A stretch of DNA of 64,000 bases from Zingiber officinale (taxonomy: Eukaryota; Streptophyta; Magnoliopsida; Zingiberales; Zingiberaceae). A program made the position numbers and the translations under genes. The notes below the pieces were generated by a model. That model searched no databases. It was not told the DNA's origin and saw only the letters and a program-made list of their open reading frames with translations. Positions 44,901 through 59,900 of the stretch are shown one piece after another. Location of the stretch: the NCBI RefSeq assembly GCF_018446385.1, contig NC_055988.1, positions 164,002,209 to 164,066,208 of the forward strand. Direction: 5' to 3'. Numbering within the stretch: the first letter of the stretch is position 1; every line of letters begins with the position of its first letter.

Positions 44901-47900
44901 CTAAGTACATCACACCATGTAAATGAAGTTACACACAATCAGTTTCTTGAATAAGAATTTTTATAATAATAACAATAATCTAATTGGTCAGACTTTACTT
45001 TGGCCATGCATTGACTTTGCACGTTTGTAGTCTTTCAACCAAGACTTCAGATCTTAGTTGACTGCGATTTTTTTCTCAATCTTAAGCAATAATGATCAAG
45101 TTACACATTAGAGGATATATGTGACCGGTGACCCTGTGTTGCCTTAAGATTTTTATTAAATAAAACCATAATTTAAGATCTTGTGATGTTCTCGGTCGCT
45201 CGGAACACAACACCACATTGACTGTTCCATTTCCTGTCATTGCTGACTGTGGGATGGGGATCTTGATAAGGGCAAATGAAGGTCTGGTGATATGTTTAGT
45301 GGTTCTGTAGTTGGGAAGGACTGTGATCAACTTTTTGGTGATCCTAATAGTCTATATGCTGATTCTTCCTCGTTCTCCTCCACCTCTGGTGCCAGGTTGA
45401 CACTTGACCTATGCCAACTTATATCAGATAGGTTGGTCCTATTACTTATTATTATCCGAGAATCAAACCAGTTCTGGATTCAATATTTAGAACCTTGAAA
45501 AAATCAACCTACAGATAGTTACTACAAGAGACGATCGACAGTGTGCTCATACAATTTGTTGGTTCTTCTTTCTATGCTTCTGTAGCCAACAAAGTTCACC
45601 CATTTCATCAATACGTTATGGTTAGCTATTGTGTTCATTCATGTGCCTTCATTTATACGTTGTCATGAGCTTAGGATTCTAAATTCTGTCGTTTCTTTCA
45701 TTCAAAAAGCAAATTTACTGATTCTATTTCTTGTTCTACTCCTTTGCCTTTTCTTGTATGAATATTTTTCATCATCTGCCTTATATATTTACATTACTTA
45801 GTTTAAGTTTCTACAAATTCACCATCTTTTTATTATTGGATGATCTAAATCATATTTGTCAATAATCTTAGTCATCCTAGAAAATGATATTTGGGAACAA
45901 GACTTGAGAATAATTGCTACAACTTTTCCATCATTCTACAAGGAATAAATTCAAGATGATTATTCTAAAATGAGAAAAAGAGAAAAAGGAAGAATTCCTA
46001 AGTTAATTGAACTAAAATTTTAGAATCAATTATTAAAAATATAACAAATATGTCAAATAATGATTATACCTTAATAATACAAAAATGAGTGCCATGTGTT
46101 AACTGGAATAACATCCTAGTGAAATAAATCATATAATTTTCTATGACCCAAATTAAATAATAATCACATGACATTTGGTATTGGAATTAATTTCTCCACA
46201 TATCTATAAATAGTGATTAAAAGTTAATTAGATTAAATTTTAGAATTACAAGTTACAAAAAATATAGCAAACATCTCATGGTTATACCTTAGTAATAAGA
46301 AAATCAGTGTCATGCATTAATGAAATTAGTGATTGTTATAGCATCCTAGTGAAATCAATTATATAATTTTTTATGACCTAAATTAAATAATAATCACAAC
46401 ACATTTGGTATTGGAATTCATTTCTTCTTATATATAATTAGTGTCATGCATACATGGGATCATTGATTGTTATAGCATCCTAGTGAAATCAATTATATAA
46501 TTTTTTATGACCTAAATTAAATAATAATTACAATAAGTTGGACTTAGACTAACATAATTGGAACTAGAACCTACACAAATAGAGATTTAACTTAAAGGAT
46601 ATCTCTTTTATATTACTATTGATTTGTCGGCTATTTTCTTCTTCCTCTCTTTATGTCTCTTCCCTTTTATAGTGTTTCATCTAGACCTAACCACGGTTCG
46701 GAATCAACAGTTCGAAAAATCTCAATACTTCACCTTAACCATCGAAGTGGGTTTGTGGGTTATGGTTCGTATTATGGTTCATTGAGAAAAATTTTGATGC
46801 CTAAACCTTCTCCTTGATGAATTCAATCTTCTATTTGAATTGAAGTTGAAAATGATTGAGATTTGAGAATTAAGAGACGAGAGTAGAATGTAAAAAAAAT
46901 GAAATAGATTAAGGTATTTATAGATTTAGGGTATAACAGTTAATTAATGTAATTGTTAATCAAAAAAGGTCAAACAATGCAGATCGTTCAAAAAAAAAGT
47001 AAATTGACTTTTGAACTACTGGCTAACTTTCAATTTCAACGGTTGAAACTGCAGGTTCACAATTTATTTTTCACTAAAACCTTAACTGGACCATCGCTAG
47101 ATGGATCGATTACGGTTTTGACCTGTCAACCCAGGTCAACAGTTATTTGGTGGCCTGTTGACCCTGTTGATCCGTTTTGAATTCAACCCATGGTCAGGTC
47201 CAGTTTGGATCCTTCCCATGAGTGATCCACAAACGAAATCAAAGGATGAGTCGTAGATAAGCTTCATATTTGATTAGTTTTGTATGACTGTCTCTATTCA
47301 ATGACCCATGCCTAATATGCACACAATAATTTTAATCAAAAAAGGGGAGAAGATAAAGTGTCATGATTGTTCAATGTTATGCCTAAAGTAATCAAACTAC
47401 CTAAGAATTTTGAAAAATTATGTTTTACATATATTGGGAAATGCATCTTTCTGAGGAAAGGAAGATAGATGGCTTGTCATTTCCACAATTTAGTTCGATA
47501 CATGTATTTTTGGTATAGGAATAACCCTGTAACCTATGGTAGAGTTATCTGTTTTGTTTATACAGTTATTATGCATGGAGTTACTGCAATAATTTTTTTT
47601 CCTACTTTATTGGCTTACAATTAAACAATCTGTTTTTCAGTGTGGGAGCTGCTCTTCACAACCTTGGGCAATTTTATTTTGTATTAAGGAAACTTGAACA
47701 AGCTTGTAAGTGTTATGAGGTAAACCAGCCTGCTTTCCTATTTAATTTTTTTTTTCCAGAAAATTGTTGCTTATTTCTGTACTTGTATAGGCTAGCCTCA
47801 TTAGCCTACAATTTTTCATGCAAGATTAAATTGGGAGGTCACACTTCTTGATTGGTGATGGAAGGAGATGTAGAACATAAGCGTGAAACTAATTCTGTTC

Positions 47901-50900
47901 ACATATAAAGATCTTCATTTGACTTGTTATAGTTTCTCAGGCAATCATATTTGGTACTTTTATATTCTTAAACCAGTTAGTGTTTCTTAAGATTAAACTT
48001 AAATCATCAAGATCCTCATTTAATTATCCCTTAGAAATAAAATACCACTCTGTCATACTATTGAGGTTGCTGAGTTCATTTCTTCTAGAAATCACACTTG
48101 GAGAAAAAAATGCCACCCTGCCATGCTACCTAATAATTTATACTTGTTGTTGATTCCGAAAGGTCAATTTTTATGCTTATTGTAATTTCATACATAAAAA
48201 ATGTCATGTTTATTTAGATGAATTTCTGAACTATTATATTGATAACATTTCACTAACAAGTTTTCTTTTTTCTTGGCCTTTCCCCATTTCTTGTTCCTCT
48301 TGGCAGCGGGCTTTAAAGGTATGTCATCTGAGCTATGCTTTCTTTTTCTATTTATGTTATCCCACTCATTTGGTAAACGTATTACTGGAGGTATTAGTAG
48401 CATCTTGGTTGTGTATTATGAATATCTACAGATAAAGGGTCGCATTCTTGGTTTTGGTCACACAGACTATGCAGAGACAATGTATCACCTTGGAAGGGTA
48501 AGGCATGCCAATTCATATTTATTTATATGATTTCTCGTATTACAATTTATTCTTTTGATGATTTCTTCTTATTTCCATACAAAATACATAGATATAATAT
48601 TGCAATTTTAGTTTCTTGACAATTTTAGTCTCTCTGTTTTGTTTTTTCTCCTTTCTTGCTACCATGTGCTTATACACAATTTTTTTAAGAAACTGTTGCC
48701 GATAGCTGGCATGAGATTATTGAAATGATAGCAAATCCAAAAAACATCTTTTCACCAAAATGAAAAATCATTATGTGTGCAATTCTGAGCAACAAGCAAT
48801 TGCAACAATAGGTTTGATGAAAAAGTTAGCTCAACTTCTTAGTTACCACTTCTTAAAAAGCTAGCTCAACTTCTCAGTTACCATCTTCAATTCATAATGG
48901 AAAGAAGTATTATCACAGAAAAATCATCAGCTCCTCATATTTGGGCCTTTTTTACCCTAATGCGGTGCTTGACCTATTTGTATTTGCTATTTCATGCAAT
49001 TTTCCTAGTTTGACCTTTGATTCACAATTACAGTTGACCTGTGCTGCCCAAAACAGTGGTATTTACCATTCTTCTAGGGACTGACACCCATACCCCACCA
49101 GCACGGTTATGCCGACAACATGTGAGAATAGGATTTTCGCGTGCATCCTTGTCCTTCCGAGTGTGAATTTGATTCCTTCTGTTGATCATGGGGAAACTGC
49201 AGGGGAGATTATATGGCCTATAAAAATGCTCCAAAACCTGCCTTAAAGCAACAACAAGGGCAATCGATGAGAGATATCAGCAATAATGATTGCGAGGGCA
49301 GTGAGTTCGAATAGGTAAGCTTTTGTATATGCAATTTGGAAAGGGGAGAATCAGGGAGATGGTCGGCCATCTAGCAACTGCCGATGGTGATTCAGGAGAA
49401 TTCAAAGATTTTTATTATTATTATTTTTGATCATTTTTATTCTTTTGGTATTTAAGGTATTTTTGGTATTTTAGATATTTTTGATAATTTTTATCTTTTG
49501 TATTTTTGGCTTTTAATCCGTTTAGGGATTTTAGGATTGTGAGTCTATTAGAAAATTTTTCCTTTGTTTTAGAATGTCTTTAACTCCGCCCATGATGACC
49601 GGTCATGGCCGGTCCCAAGCCCGGATAAAGGAGGAGGGTTGCGTTAGGTTGCCAGCCAGCGTCAAACTATGACAAATATTCAATGAATGAATCCATTAAA
49701 CTATTGTGCTAATGCTAGGTTGTTCCCCGGAAGGAACGCGTTGCAGGGTCCGACTGTAACGTCTCGGCAAGGACCGCTACATCTCCAGAACTCGGGTGTA
49801 GTGACAAATATGCAAGAGTCGTTAGAGGCTCCGACTGTAACGTCTCAGCAAGGACTGCTACATTTCCATGAGAACTTGGGTGTAGTGTTAAATAGGCAAA
49901 AGTTCTCACACCATAGGTTAAATAAGAACAAATATGATAGGAAAACTAATAATCTAAGATTTGGAACATGGAATATAGGAACTCTCAGGGTCAAATTCAG
50001 TTTTAAAAAATACCTCCACTTTTCGCTTCCAAGTAGAGAAGTCTCCGTCGAACTTCGGGGGATGAATGTTCGCACTGGCCATCGTCCTAATCTTTGTGTT
50101 TTAGTCGGCGGTTAGTCCTTCTGAGACTGTTGGGCTCTGATGCCACTTGTTGGTGTAGCGGGACCGACAAGAGGGGGGTGAATTGCCTGCAAAATAAGAT
50201 TATACCCTCCTCAAGGCTTTCAACTTAAAATAATAGCAACTATAAAAATGATGAAATAACAGAAAAGAAAGGAAGACCTGACTTGGTTACAATCAAGACG
50301 GTTGTTAATCCAAGGCGGTTGAACAGTTCCACTAGCAGAGTCTCCTTCACTGTAGGCGGAGAAGCCTTTTTACACTTAGAACACTCACTAGTTGCTAGGA
50401 ATTGATTACAAAGTTGATTGCTTGAATGAATGAATATTTCCTAGCTCAGGGGTCTTTAAATAGCTCCTGGAAATCCTATCTCGAAGGTCTAAGGCGCCTC
50501 CAACAAGGTCCAAGGCGCCTCTAACCAAGTCAATCGGATAAAACTTTATCCGATTGCAAACGACAAGTTTTACTGTGTCTGAGGCGCCTCAAATGGCCTT
50601 GGAGGCGCCTCAGACGGTGGAGGCAGCTGAGGCGCCTTCAGCATTGGTCTGAGGCGCCTCTGGCTAGCTTCTTCAGCTCCTTTTGGCTTCCTTTCTCCTT
50701 TCGAAGCTCCGATTGATTGGGTGATTGCGGCCAACTGAAATAGGGCTCACCCGAATCTAATTTCCGGCCTTTTCCTCGAGCAGTCTTCCATCCCGGCTTT
50801 ACGTCCCTCGAACGTCGCGCACGTTCTTCTCTCCCACCGGTGTACTCTTCCGCAGCTTTCTCGTCCTTCGGACGCACCGAGCCCGTCAGCTCCCTTCTCG

Positions 50901-53900
50901 TGCCGTCCTTCTCGCTAGCTGCGTCTTCCGCTCGACTTCCTGCGCTCCTAAGCTCCTGCACACTTAAACACAGGGATCAAAAACAAACAGGACCTAACTA
51001 ACTTGGTTGATCACGTCAAAACAACTATGGGGTCCAACATTATAATCATAGAAATTAGAACCTACTGTATACTAATAAAATCTTTCATCAAAGAAGCTGC
51101 ACCTTTTAAGCTTCTAGTATACCTTCACTGGTTACTTTCTAGAAAATATTGTTTCCTTGAGGATTCATGTAGCTTAGTATTTTTTTTCTCTCGTCCAATA
51201 CAACTCATAGTTTTCCTTCTTTTTTAAGTTCATCTGAATCTTTTTTGGGTTCAGAAACAACCAATAGATTGTTAGAAGAGTGGAAGGTGGAAAAGGTAGA
51301 GAGGGGTCAAAGGAAATATTAGACATAATAGAAGCAGTTTGATTAATTTAAATTTTACTAGTGAGAGAAATACATTTGATAATATTGATGATGGCTATGT
51401 GAAGCTTGTGTGCTTGCCTTTCTATATACTTAATTAGATGCATGGAGACAATTCATCAACATTTTTTTAAAATATCATGATTGCATTCTAGGAAGGGGAG
51501 CTTTGACGCAACAGTAAAGTTGATGTTGTGTGACCTAGAGGTCACGACTTCGAGTTTCGAAAACAATCTCTTGCAAAGAGGGAAGGCTGCGTACAACAAA
51601 CCCTTTCCTCGGACTCTGTATTGACAAGAGTTTCATGCACCGGGCTGCCCTTTATCATGATTACATTCTAGACTTCATTTTACCCATATAGAACTATGTT
51701 CCTGCATCTTTGTTTGCTGTCTGTTTTATGTAAAATGTACACTATTGGAAGATGTTGTTTACAACTTCTAGAGTTTATAAGCTGTCACTACATGAGAAAG
51801 GAATCTGTCTTAAGTTTTGATGGGTTTATTTAGATAGGATTAGGGTTTATTTAGAAGGGGAGCCTTGACGCAACGGTCAAGTTTTGCTTTGTGACTAAAA
51901 GGTCATGTGCCTCTTGCAAAAAGCAAGGTAAGGCTGGGTACAACGGATCTTTTCTCGGGACTCCATATGGCGGGAGCTTCGTATACCGGGCTGCCCTTAT
52001 TTAGATAGGATTAGGGCATGGCCATTCCACAGGATGTTCACACTTGTAGGAACTTAGATACCTTATTCCTAAACTGTAAATTTCTTTTGACTTCTTAAAA
52101 CTCTTATTCCTATTCTTCTTTGTCTCAGGTTTTGTATCTACAAAAAAAGGAGAAAGAAGCTGAGGATCTTATACGGGAATCAATTAGGATTCTAGAGGTT
52201 AGTTTTTCTAGTGCTTTAGTTGTTTTTTCCCTGTTTTCATTGCACATTTGATTTCACAACAATTTTAACACATTCCAGGAAGCTGGCATGGGGGAGTCTA
52301 CAATATGCATAAGGAGGATGAACTATCTTGCCCAGGTACTCTAGTTGCTTTTCGGTTTTCAAGTCTGCATCTCAGAATGCTTTCTTTTCAGTCCGCTTTA
52401 TTAGCAGGTTCTGTATATTGATACATAAAGCATCAATTCAATTTTCTGTAATTTCCTTCTCTTGCAGATTTTACTGAAATCTAATAGACTTAATGTCACT
52501 GAGGGTGAAAATCTTCAGAGAAAAATCTTGCACATAATGGAACTTTCAAAGGTCTGTCAGATACATATTGGTATCTTAATCATGTGCAGTTATCATGTTT
52601 AAGTTTTGCTTATGATTGTTGTCAATTTGCAATTATAGGATGTGTTGTGCCCTTTTAACTGTTCGTTGCATCACCTATTTCATGATTATGCACTCTTCTA
52701 TTAATTTCGTCATCTTACAGCGAGAAATATTAGTTCTTAAGCATTTTTTGCCAGTAGGGATGTAATGCAGTATGCAGTATATTTTTTATTTATGCTGTAA
52801 GCTTATTTATCAGATATAAAATAATAGAAACATGTTGAAAATTCTTCAGAGGGTAATTGGCAACATACTGGGTACTCCCTAGATATATTTACCTTTCTTT
52901 GTTTGTATTAATTGAATTACTTTCCAGGGTTGGGACTCTGTTGAGACTATATTTGCAGCAGAAAAATTGGCTCTTACCCTCCAGTCTCTTGGAAATTTAA
53001 ATGAAGCAGAGGAACTTTTAGAACGGTTATTTTCTTATCAATTTTTTTTTTTTACTTCATCCATATTGACTTGTATTGCAAAATTGAAAATCATTCATGC
53101 AGATGTCTTGCTGCTAAACAGAAGATACTTCATGAAAATCATCTTCAGGTCTAATATTTCCTAGTGTAAACTTATTTCATTGCTTATTGCCTCATAATAC
53201 TGAATGCCTGTTCTGTCACTTTTTCTTTTTAGTTACATGGTAATGGTATGAGAAGGGGAGCCTTGGCACAACGGTAAAGTTGTTGCTTTGTGACCAAAAG
53301 GTCACGGGTTCGAATCCTGGAAACAACATCTTGCAAAACGCAGAGTAAGACTACGTACAATGGATCCTTTCCCGGCATCCCGTATGACGGGAGCTTCGTG
53401 CACCGGCTATCCTTTTTTTTTAGTTACCTGGTAATGGTATAACTGATAAATTAAACTATGTTTTGAGTGATCCATTTGTTATCAAATGTGCACACATTGA
53501 TATCCAGCCTCTGTCTTCCACTTGTCTTTCTTTTCTTGTCCACCACTATCGCTCGAACTCTCCTGTTCAATTTACATTAACCACTGATATCAAACTGTTC
53601 ACTTGCAGTTCCATGCATACTTCAACTTAAGAATGAGGAACATGAACATTGACAGAGCTGGAAAGCATTTAAAATGGTTGGATATGTTGTAAACATAAGA
53701 GATTGCATAGCTATGTTAACAAGGATTAGTCATTTACTGAGAGGAATCATTAAATATCTTTTCACCATTATCAATATTTTTACCAAATATTTACATAATG
53801 GGTTCAAAGTCTTCTTCTTTTAATTATTTCAAATATATTATCCAAACATTTCCCACTTTATGTGTGTTCTACAACAGGAAAATTTGAGCTCTGCAGGTTT

Positions 53901-56900
53901 ATTATTATAGTGCCACCTGACACCATGTTGTATACTCAAATAGCAATAGGCTCCACAATCCTGTTCTAACTGATAGAAAACTGGTTGTTATGGATTCGCC
54001 CAATTGGTTTTGATGTCCATATTCTGCAATACACGAGAAGTTGGATTTGCTAATTTGATCAAATTGTGTTAGTTGTGCCAAATTATTGAAAGGAAGTTGT
54101 TGTATACTTTGTTCTATGCATATAACCTCAATTGATGCCGCTAAATATGTTATGTTTTGGACTTCTTGTGCCAAGTGGTACTTTTGATGCAGCATGGAAA
54201 CACTGGTAAATAAAATTGATAATCACTAGGCTTATCTCAAACTCTCAGAACTTATGAAGTAATAAAATATTATGGATTGAAGAATGTAGTTTCAATGGGC
54301 TAACTCATAATCCAACCAAGTCATCTAAAATGGCTAACTTATCTCTAGAAATATTAACAAACCTTATAAAATTACAAATAACCTTTAAAATTAAACACAG
54401 ACTTTTAAAAATTTTAAACTCTAAAATTTAAAACAACCCTAAATTGTATTGGCTCAACTGATACTTCACGTGCCCAAACCAAATTGTATTGGGGAAAGGA
54501 TCAATACTGTAGATGGCTTGTATGTGAAAAGTATTTTCTTCCTATATTTTAGGTTGCTGTAAATATGCTTCACTTGGCACAATTAGCTAGGCTCAAATCC
54601 AGCAACCTGCAAAAGGTGAAAATTTCTGAAGCAAGGGAGGAACTAGACAAGGCCAAGCTACTTTTATATAGCTCAATCAGGTTCATAATTCATGCTCTTA
54701 TCTAATGTAAATTCATTTGGTGGTTTTTTACAATTAAAGTTCCTCCTTTGAGGTCAGGAACAAGGAAATATAGATTGCACCTTTTTCTAACTGCTAAAGT
54801 GTGCACTCTCTGTGTGGTAGCTGCAAATGGTCTCTCAATCAAGCTTAGCATTAGTAATGACAGCAGAAGGCCACATGTTCTTTACAGTTCATACACAACT
54901 TAATTAATTGCTTTTTCCTTAGTATGAGAGTATTAAATTTCTAATGGACGCTACTTGATATAGAATTCTTTGATAAACTTTTGAAGCAAGAACTATAACA
55001 AGATATTATTTTCTTATTGCACTATTCCACAATTGCAATTGTTTGAATATTGAACTTTGCATTGGTGGCTCAGCTAACTAATTGGTTAGGTGCCTAGCAA
55101 TACTTTTTAACTAGGTAGCCTATATGCACATCCCTTTGGTATTCCACATGCCCTCCGTATTTTTGAAGTATGACTAATCTTGTCAAATTTAATATAAGTT
55201 AATGCACATATTATGTTACTTCTATGGGTTTCAAGCTGGCGTATCCTTTGTGTGTATCATTCTATGGATTTCAGGCTAATATATTCTCTCTGTATGTCAT
55301 TCTGTGGATTTCAAATTGGTGTGTCTTCTCTCTATGTCTATCATTTTGTGAACATCAAGTTACATTTGCCCTCTTCTCTCTGTGTGTCATTCCGTTGACA
55401 TTCAAATTGGAATATATTTATATCGAGCTAATCTCTATAGTATATTTGAATCGGGGATTAAAGGTTATTTAATATTTCTTGCTCATCAATAATATATAAA
55501 GGTAGGCAGGGATACCTGAAACCTTAAAAGAGAAGGAAAACTCCCATATGGGATGAGGGACATTCAACAGGCTAGGGTTTTTGGATGTTGCTGATGATGT
55601 TGAAGGGAACGGGAGAGAGGAGAGGGTGGTGGTCAACATGATCCCAATGGAACCTGCTGAGCTGTGGAGGCAGAGAGTGGAGAGGAAGGTAGAGGAAAGT
55701 TTCTTGTTGATGGAAGAACAACAATGGAAGAGGCAAGGGGATCTTGCTAGTCGAGAGAGCTGATATTTTTCTCAGGTTGACTGGTGGATTATTGGGAGAA
55801 GAGTGGCTGTGAGAGTGCTTGTGTGGAGGGCTCGATGGATGTGTCATGAGCACAATGTTGTGGCAAGTGCAAAAGCACGCTGAGAGAGCAGGTAGTGGGC
55901 GGTGGCGGACATGCGCTGCGAGTGTGATGGATGCATGCAACGAGTATAGACGCTCATGAAAAGGGAGTTCATGCCTATTGCATGCTAATCTGGTTTATTT
56001 GAAGTGAAATGCAACAGTCCACAGAACACATTGCCTAGACTTGAGTGACAAAGTTGAGTGATGATCGATGCGGGAGAGAGTATTAAGGTGCCTCCTCTCT
56101 CTAGACCTCTCTTTCTACTATAGAAGATATTACAAGTAACCCCCTTAATCATTACATATTTACATGTAACTCCTAAACAGGTATGAATAACCTAAGGTTG
56201 TTAAATGTTGTTTTGCTGCCTATTAAATTGGATCATATACTAATAGGAAACTTTATTCCTCATAACACCAGCCTCCTAATTATATATATTATAGATCAGT
56301 AGGAACATTACATATACAATTTTATCTATTTACAACTTGGTCTATAACATCACTTCCACTCTCCCTCAATCTAGTTTGAATATACTATACTCATCCTATG
56401 GCAAATGTACTCACCCCTCAAGTCCTTTTAGAGATTCATTGTATCCCATAAATGAAGTGAAGATTCATTTGATTGCAACTATGAAATAACGATCAATCTT
56501 TACCTTTGATGAAGCACTAAGTTTGAAGCTACGTGTATAGCAATTTGGTTGTCGTGATTGGTTCCCGTGATACAAATTTATTGACTTTGCAAGGGCATAT
56601 CCTACCTTGGTTATTAGTTGTTTAACCCACATGAGATCACGTGTACTTTCGGCCATAGCCCTATATTTTGCCTTTGTACTTCATCTTGCTACAACTGTCT
56701 ACTTCTACTTCTTGCTTTTCCAAGAAATAGAGTTACCTACCTTTTGAGAACATAATAGTCAAAAGTCAATAATCTATAGGAGGAAAGCATGACCGATCTA
56801 AATTTGAGTATCTTTCAATCTGTAGATGGACTCAATCAAAAACAAGATAGGTTTTCCCAAAGCACTTTTGAGCAAAGAATCCTCATAGCTGCTACCCAAT

Positions 56901-59900
56901 AGCTATGCCATGGATTCACCTGAAACTAATCATCTTAACAACAAATGAGATGCTATGGTGACTATGAGGTAGTTTAGTTTTCCTACCATCTTGTATTTTT
57001 CGGATCAGTTAGAAGCTCTTTGGCTTGTTAGTAATCTACATTAGGATCCATGAGAAAATCTATTGGTTCGGAAAAATACACCTAAGGTGGTGAAATGATG
57101 CATAGCTGCTCAGTAAGCTGGAACACATAGTATGATAGTAATACAACAACAAATGAACTATGAGCTCAAACTACTTGATGTCAACTATATGAATTCTATT
57201 ATGCTATAAGCAACTAATTGGCGTTAGCTACCATGAGCCTCAATAAATAACTCAATGATAGTCTGTAGCTTGCATGAAAAAGAGATGCAAACTTACATTA
57301 GGCCTTGACAACTAGTGTAGAACTGCATCAACAATCTTACATTTTCAGCATGCAGAATATAAACTTTATTATGGTAACTTTCAATATATAAATTATGGAG
57401 TGCATCCTCAGAATCAGACTAAATACATTATATGTTTATATGCTGTGACATTTCTTTCACATTTTCTTTATTCCTGGATGAGTTTTTTGCTCATATTGGT
57501 TTAAGTCACTGATTCTTATTTTTTTGTTTTCCCCTTAAGGATTGCAAAGGAAAATTTAGGCTTTACAGGTGTGTCTCAGAAGAATTTAAAAAATAGCACC
57601 TTAAATGAGAAGGATAAACACCTTGCGCTGATTACTTTGGTCAGTCTTTATCAGTCATTGTCTTACATTTTTTGTATATCATTAGTTAGATTGAATTGTA
57701 TACAGTGCTTTCCAGATAATTAACTACATGCTATCTACCATTTGCAGTATGCTTTCCATGATTGTATAATGATGTATTATTTGGTATATTTTGGTTCCTC
57801 ATTGCTTCTCTAGTTTTGATGCACAATTTCACTGATATTTTTGCCAGTAAAGTGTTTCTTTGGTAGTAAAATTTTTTGCTTGCATATCAAGTGACTATTA
57901 TGAGGATCCAAATATACACTTGGTTAATATTTGTCATACAATGGTTGTAGAAAAATATAAAGCTTCATAACAATTATCCTTTCTATAATGTTCATATTCC
58001 ATAGTTCAAGTTTATTTCTATTCTTACATAAATTGGCACGATAGTTTCGTGGGTATTCTGCAAGCTCAGATTTTTAAATCAAACTTACTAGAGGTAGAAG
58101 GGTACTATTGTAGAGACCATCCTTCTTACTATGAATGATTACAAATAATGAAGGTTCCAACTTCCAAGTTTATTTTGCATTTGATTTAATCTGTCCCCAA
58201 CCAAAAATTGAGACAATGATTCAAGTCATTTGAAGTCTTGTCCAAGAGTTGGTGTTTAAATCAAGCTATGTTCTTTCATATTGTTTGTTAGAGTTATAGG
58301 AGTAGTTTAGTGCCATGTTTTAGTTATGGGGTATTATTTTGAGTTGCATGTAATAACAACAGTATAATGTCCCATTCCTCTCAATTGAGCATAGAGTGGT
58401 ATCCTCCTATGACTAGGGTTCTCTCTCTATCCCCTTATGATAAGCCTTTCAAGTTTGATATGATGGTGTGGCAACCTCCACTCTGTCACCACCATAAAAC
58501 CTGTAGGGATACACAAGTAATATTAAATTAATTTATGAAGAATGAAGAACGAAGAACGAAGAACGGTTGCTATTCTAAAGAAACTTTTGCTTCTATTCTA
58601 TTATTAAATGAATCATAAGATGCATTCCTTTTTTACTACCTTTTTTGTTTCATTCATTAAGCAAACTTATTTTGTTCATCAGTTTTTTGAATTTTCTTCT
58701 CATCGATTTTAATCTATCAATCCTACCAATTGATTACCAAATGCCTATGCTTTTGAAATGTTTGACTTCAATATCAGCATTGCCCCACTGCCTCATCCTT
58801 TGAAGATCTCTATCTTGATGATCATCATGAATAGTAATCCAATGGTTACTCTTTGCATATCAATCTAGAGCCTCACATGATTAAGTTCTTTACTAGTATC
58901 ATGCCTTGGTCTTTATCATCCTCAACCTCAAGTGTAGCTAATTTTATTTTTCTGTCCTAGCTACCTTTTTTTGTTGTAAGATCATTCTTTAGTTATAAGG
59001 GAATGTTAAAGTCATGGTTTTTGAGTGTCTATCAATACACGTCAGCATGATCAAAACATATCTTTTCAGCTATTGATTGGTACAAAGTTTGTCGGGATGG
59101 ATACATGTTATTTTGCATTTGTGCTAACACAACTTTGTTGGAATTGATCAAGACAAGGGTCGCTTCGATTGGTACCATCCAAATTTGGCCAAGACATGAA
59201 GATTGTCTTCTTGTATCTCATTTTTCTATTCTACTTTGCCAATTATGAAGAGGAGATAAAACATTGTAAAAACTGATGAAATGGGAAGCATCAACTAAAG
59301 CACTAACGACAACAAAGGGTGATGTTGGGTCTTAGAAATCAAGATGTATATCCTGTACCTGTTTGTCATTTCTGCTAGTTAGGGTCCAACTTCAGTTGTT
59401 AATCAAAATATCTTTATATGACTTGAGATTTCAAACCTTGTTGCTTTATAATTTATATCGTTAGATAAAGAAACTTTTTAAGTGGAAGAATATTATCAGA
59501 TTATAACTCATTTGAGTTGATCTTGGCATATATGGTACTGCAACTGTACTGATTGGAACCTGAAACTTTAACATGAAATATTAGCTTAAATATTGGTTAA
59601 AACTATTGGAGTCAGTTATATGTTTAGGATATTAATAATATGTAATAGTTGTCTCTTGTTAACAACAATACAATATTTCATTCCTTTCAACTATTTTCAT
59701 AGATCTCTTGATAGTTTCCTTAAAAAATTATATTTGGAAAATGCGAGCTCACATTTGTCCTTTAGAATGCTTAGTTGCTATCGTTTATTGGGCAACTCCA
59801 GACTAAATGAATCAGATACATGTTTGTTAACTGTACAGTTTTTTTTTCATAATAACAATCTTATTACTTTTAAGCATCTCATGCAATCATAAACTATTTC

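Noticed and set aside
46680..47205. Coding exon between exons 5 and 6 of the TPR gene
   Set aside because: Exons 5 and 6 join in phase (a split CGT arginine codon) and give continuous TPR sequence, leaving no place for another exon.
49687..50115. 142-codon protein as a gene
   Set aside because: It is a LINE endonuclease start that runs into reversed gag sequence; a chimera, not a host gene.
50638..50961. 107-codon minus-strand protein, and the similar frames at 10460, 13418, 41238 and 44079
   Set aside because: All lie in equivalent LTR sequence of the gag-only families, vary in frame between copies and have no domain. They are chance frames in GC-rich LTR DNA.
52967..53164. Separate 65-codon gene
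   Set aside because: It is exon 12 of the TPR gene read through its donor into the intron.
53250..53412. tRNA gene
   Set aside because: The A and B boxes are present, but the sequence cannot fold as a tRNA with an acceptor stem. It matches other Au SINE copies and has a target duplication.
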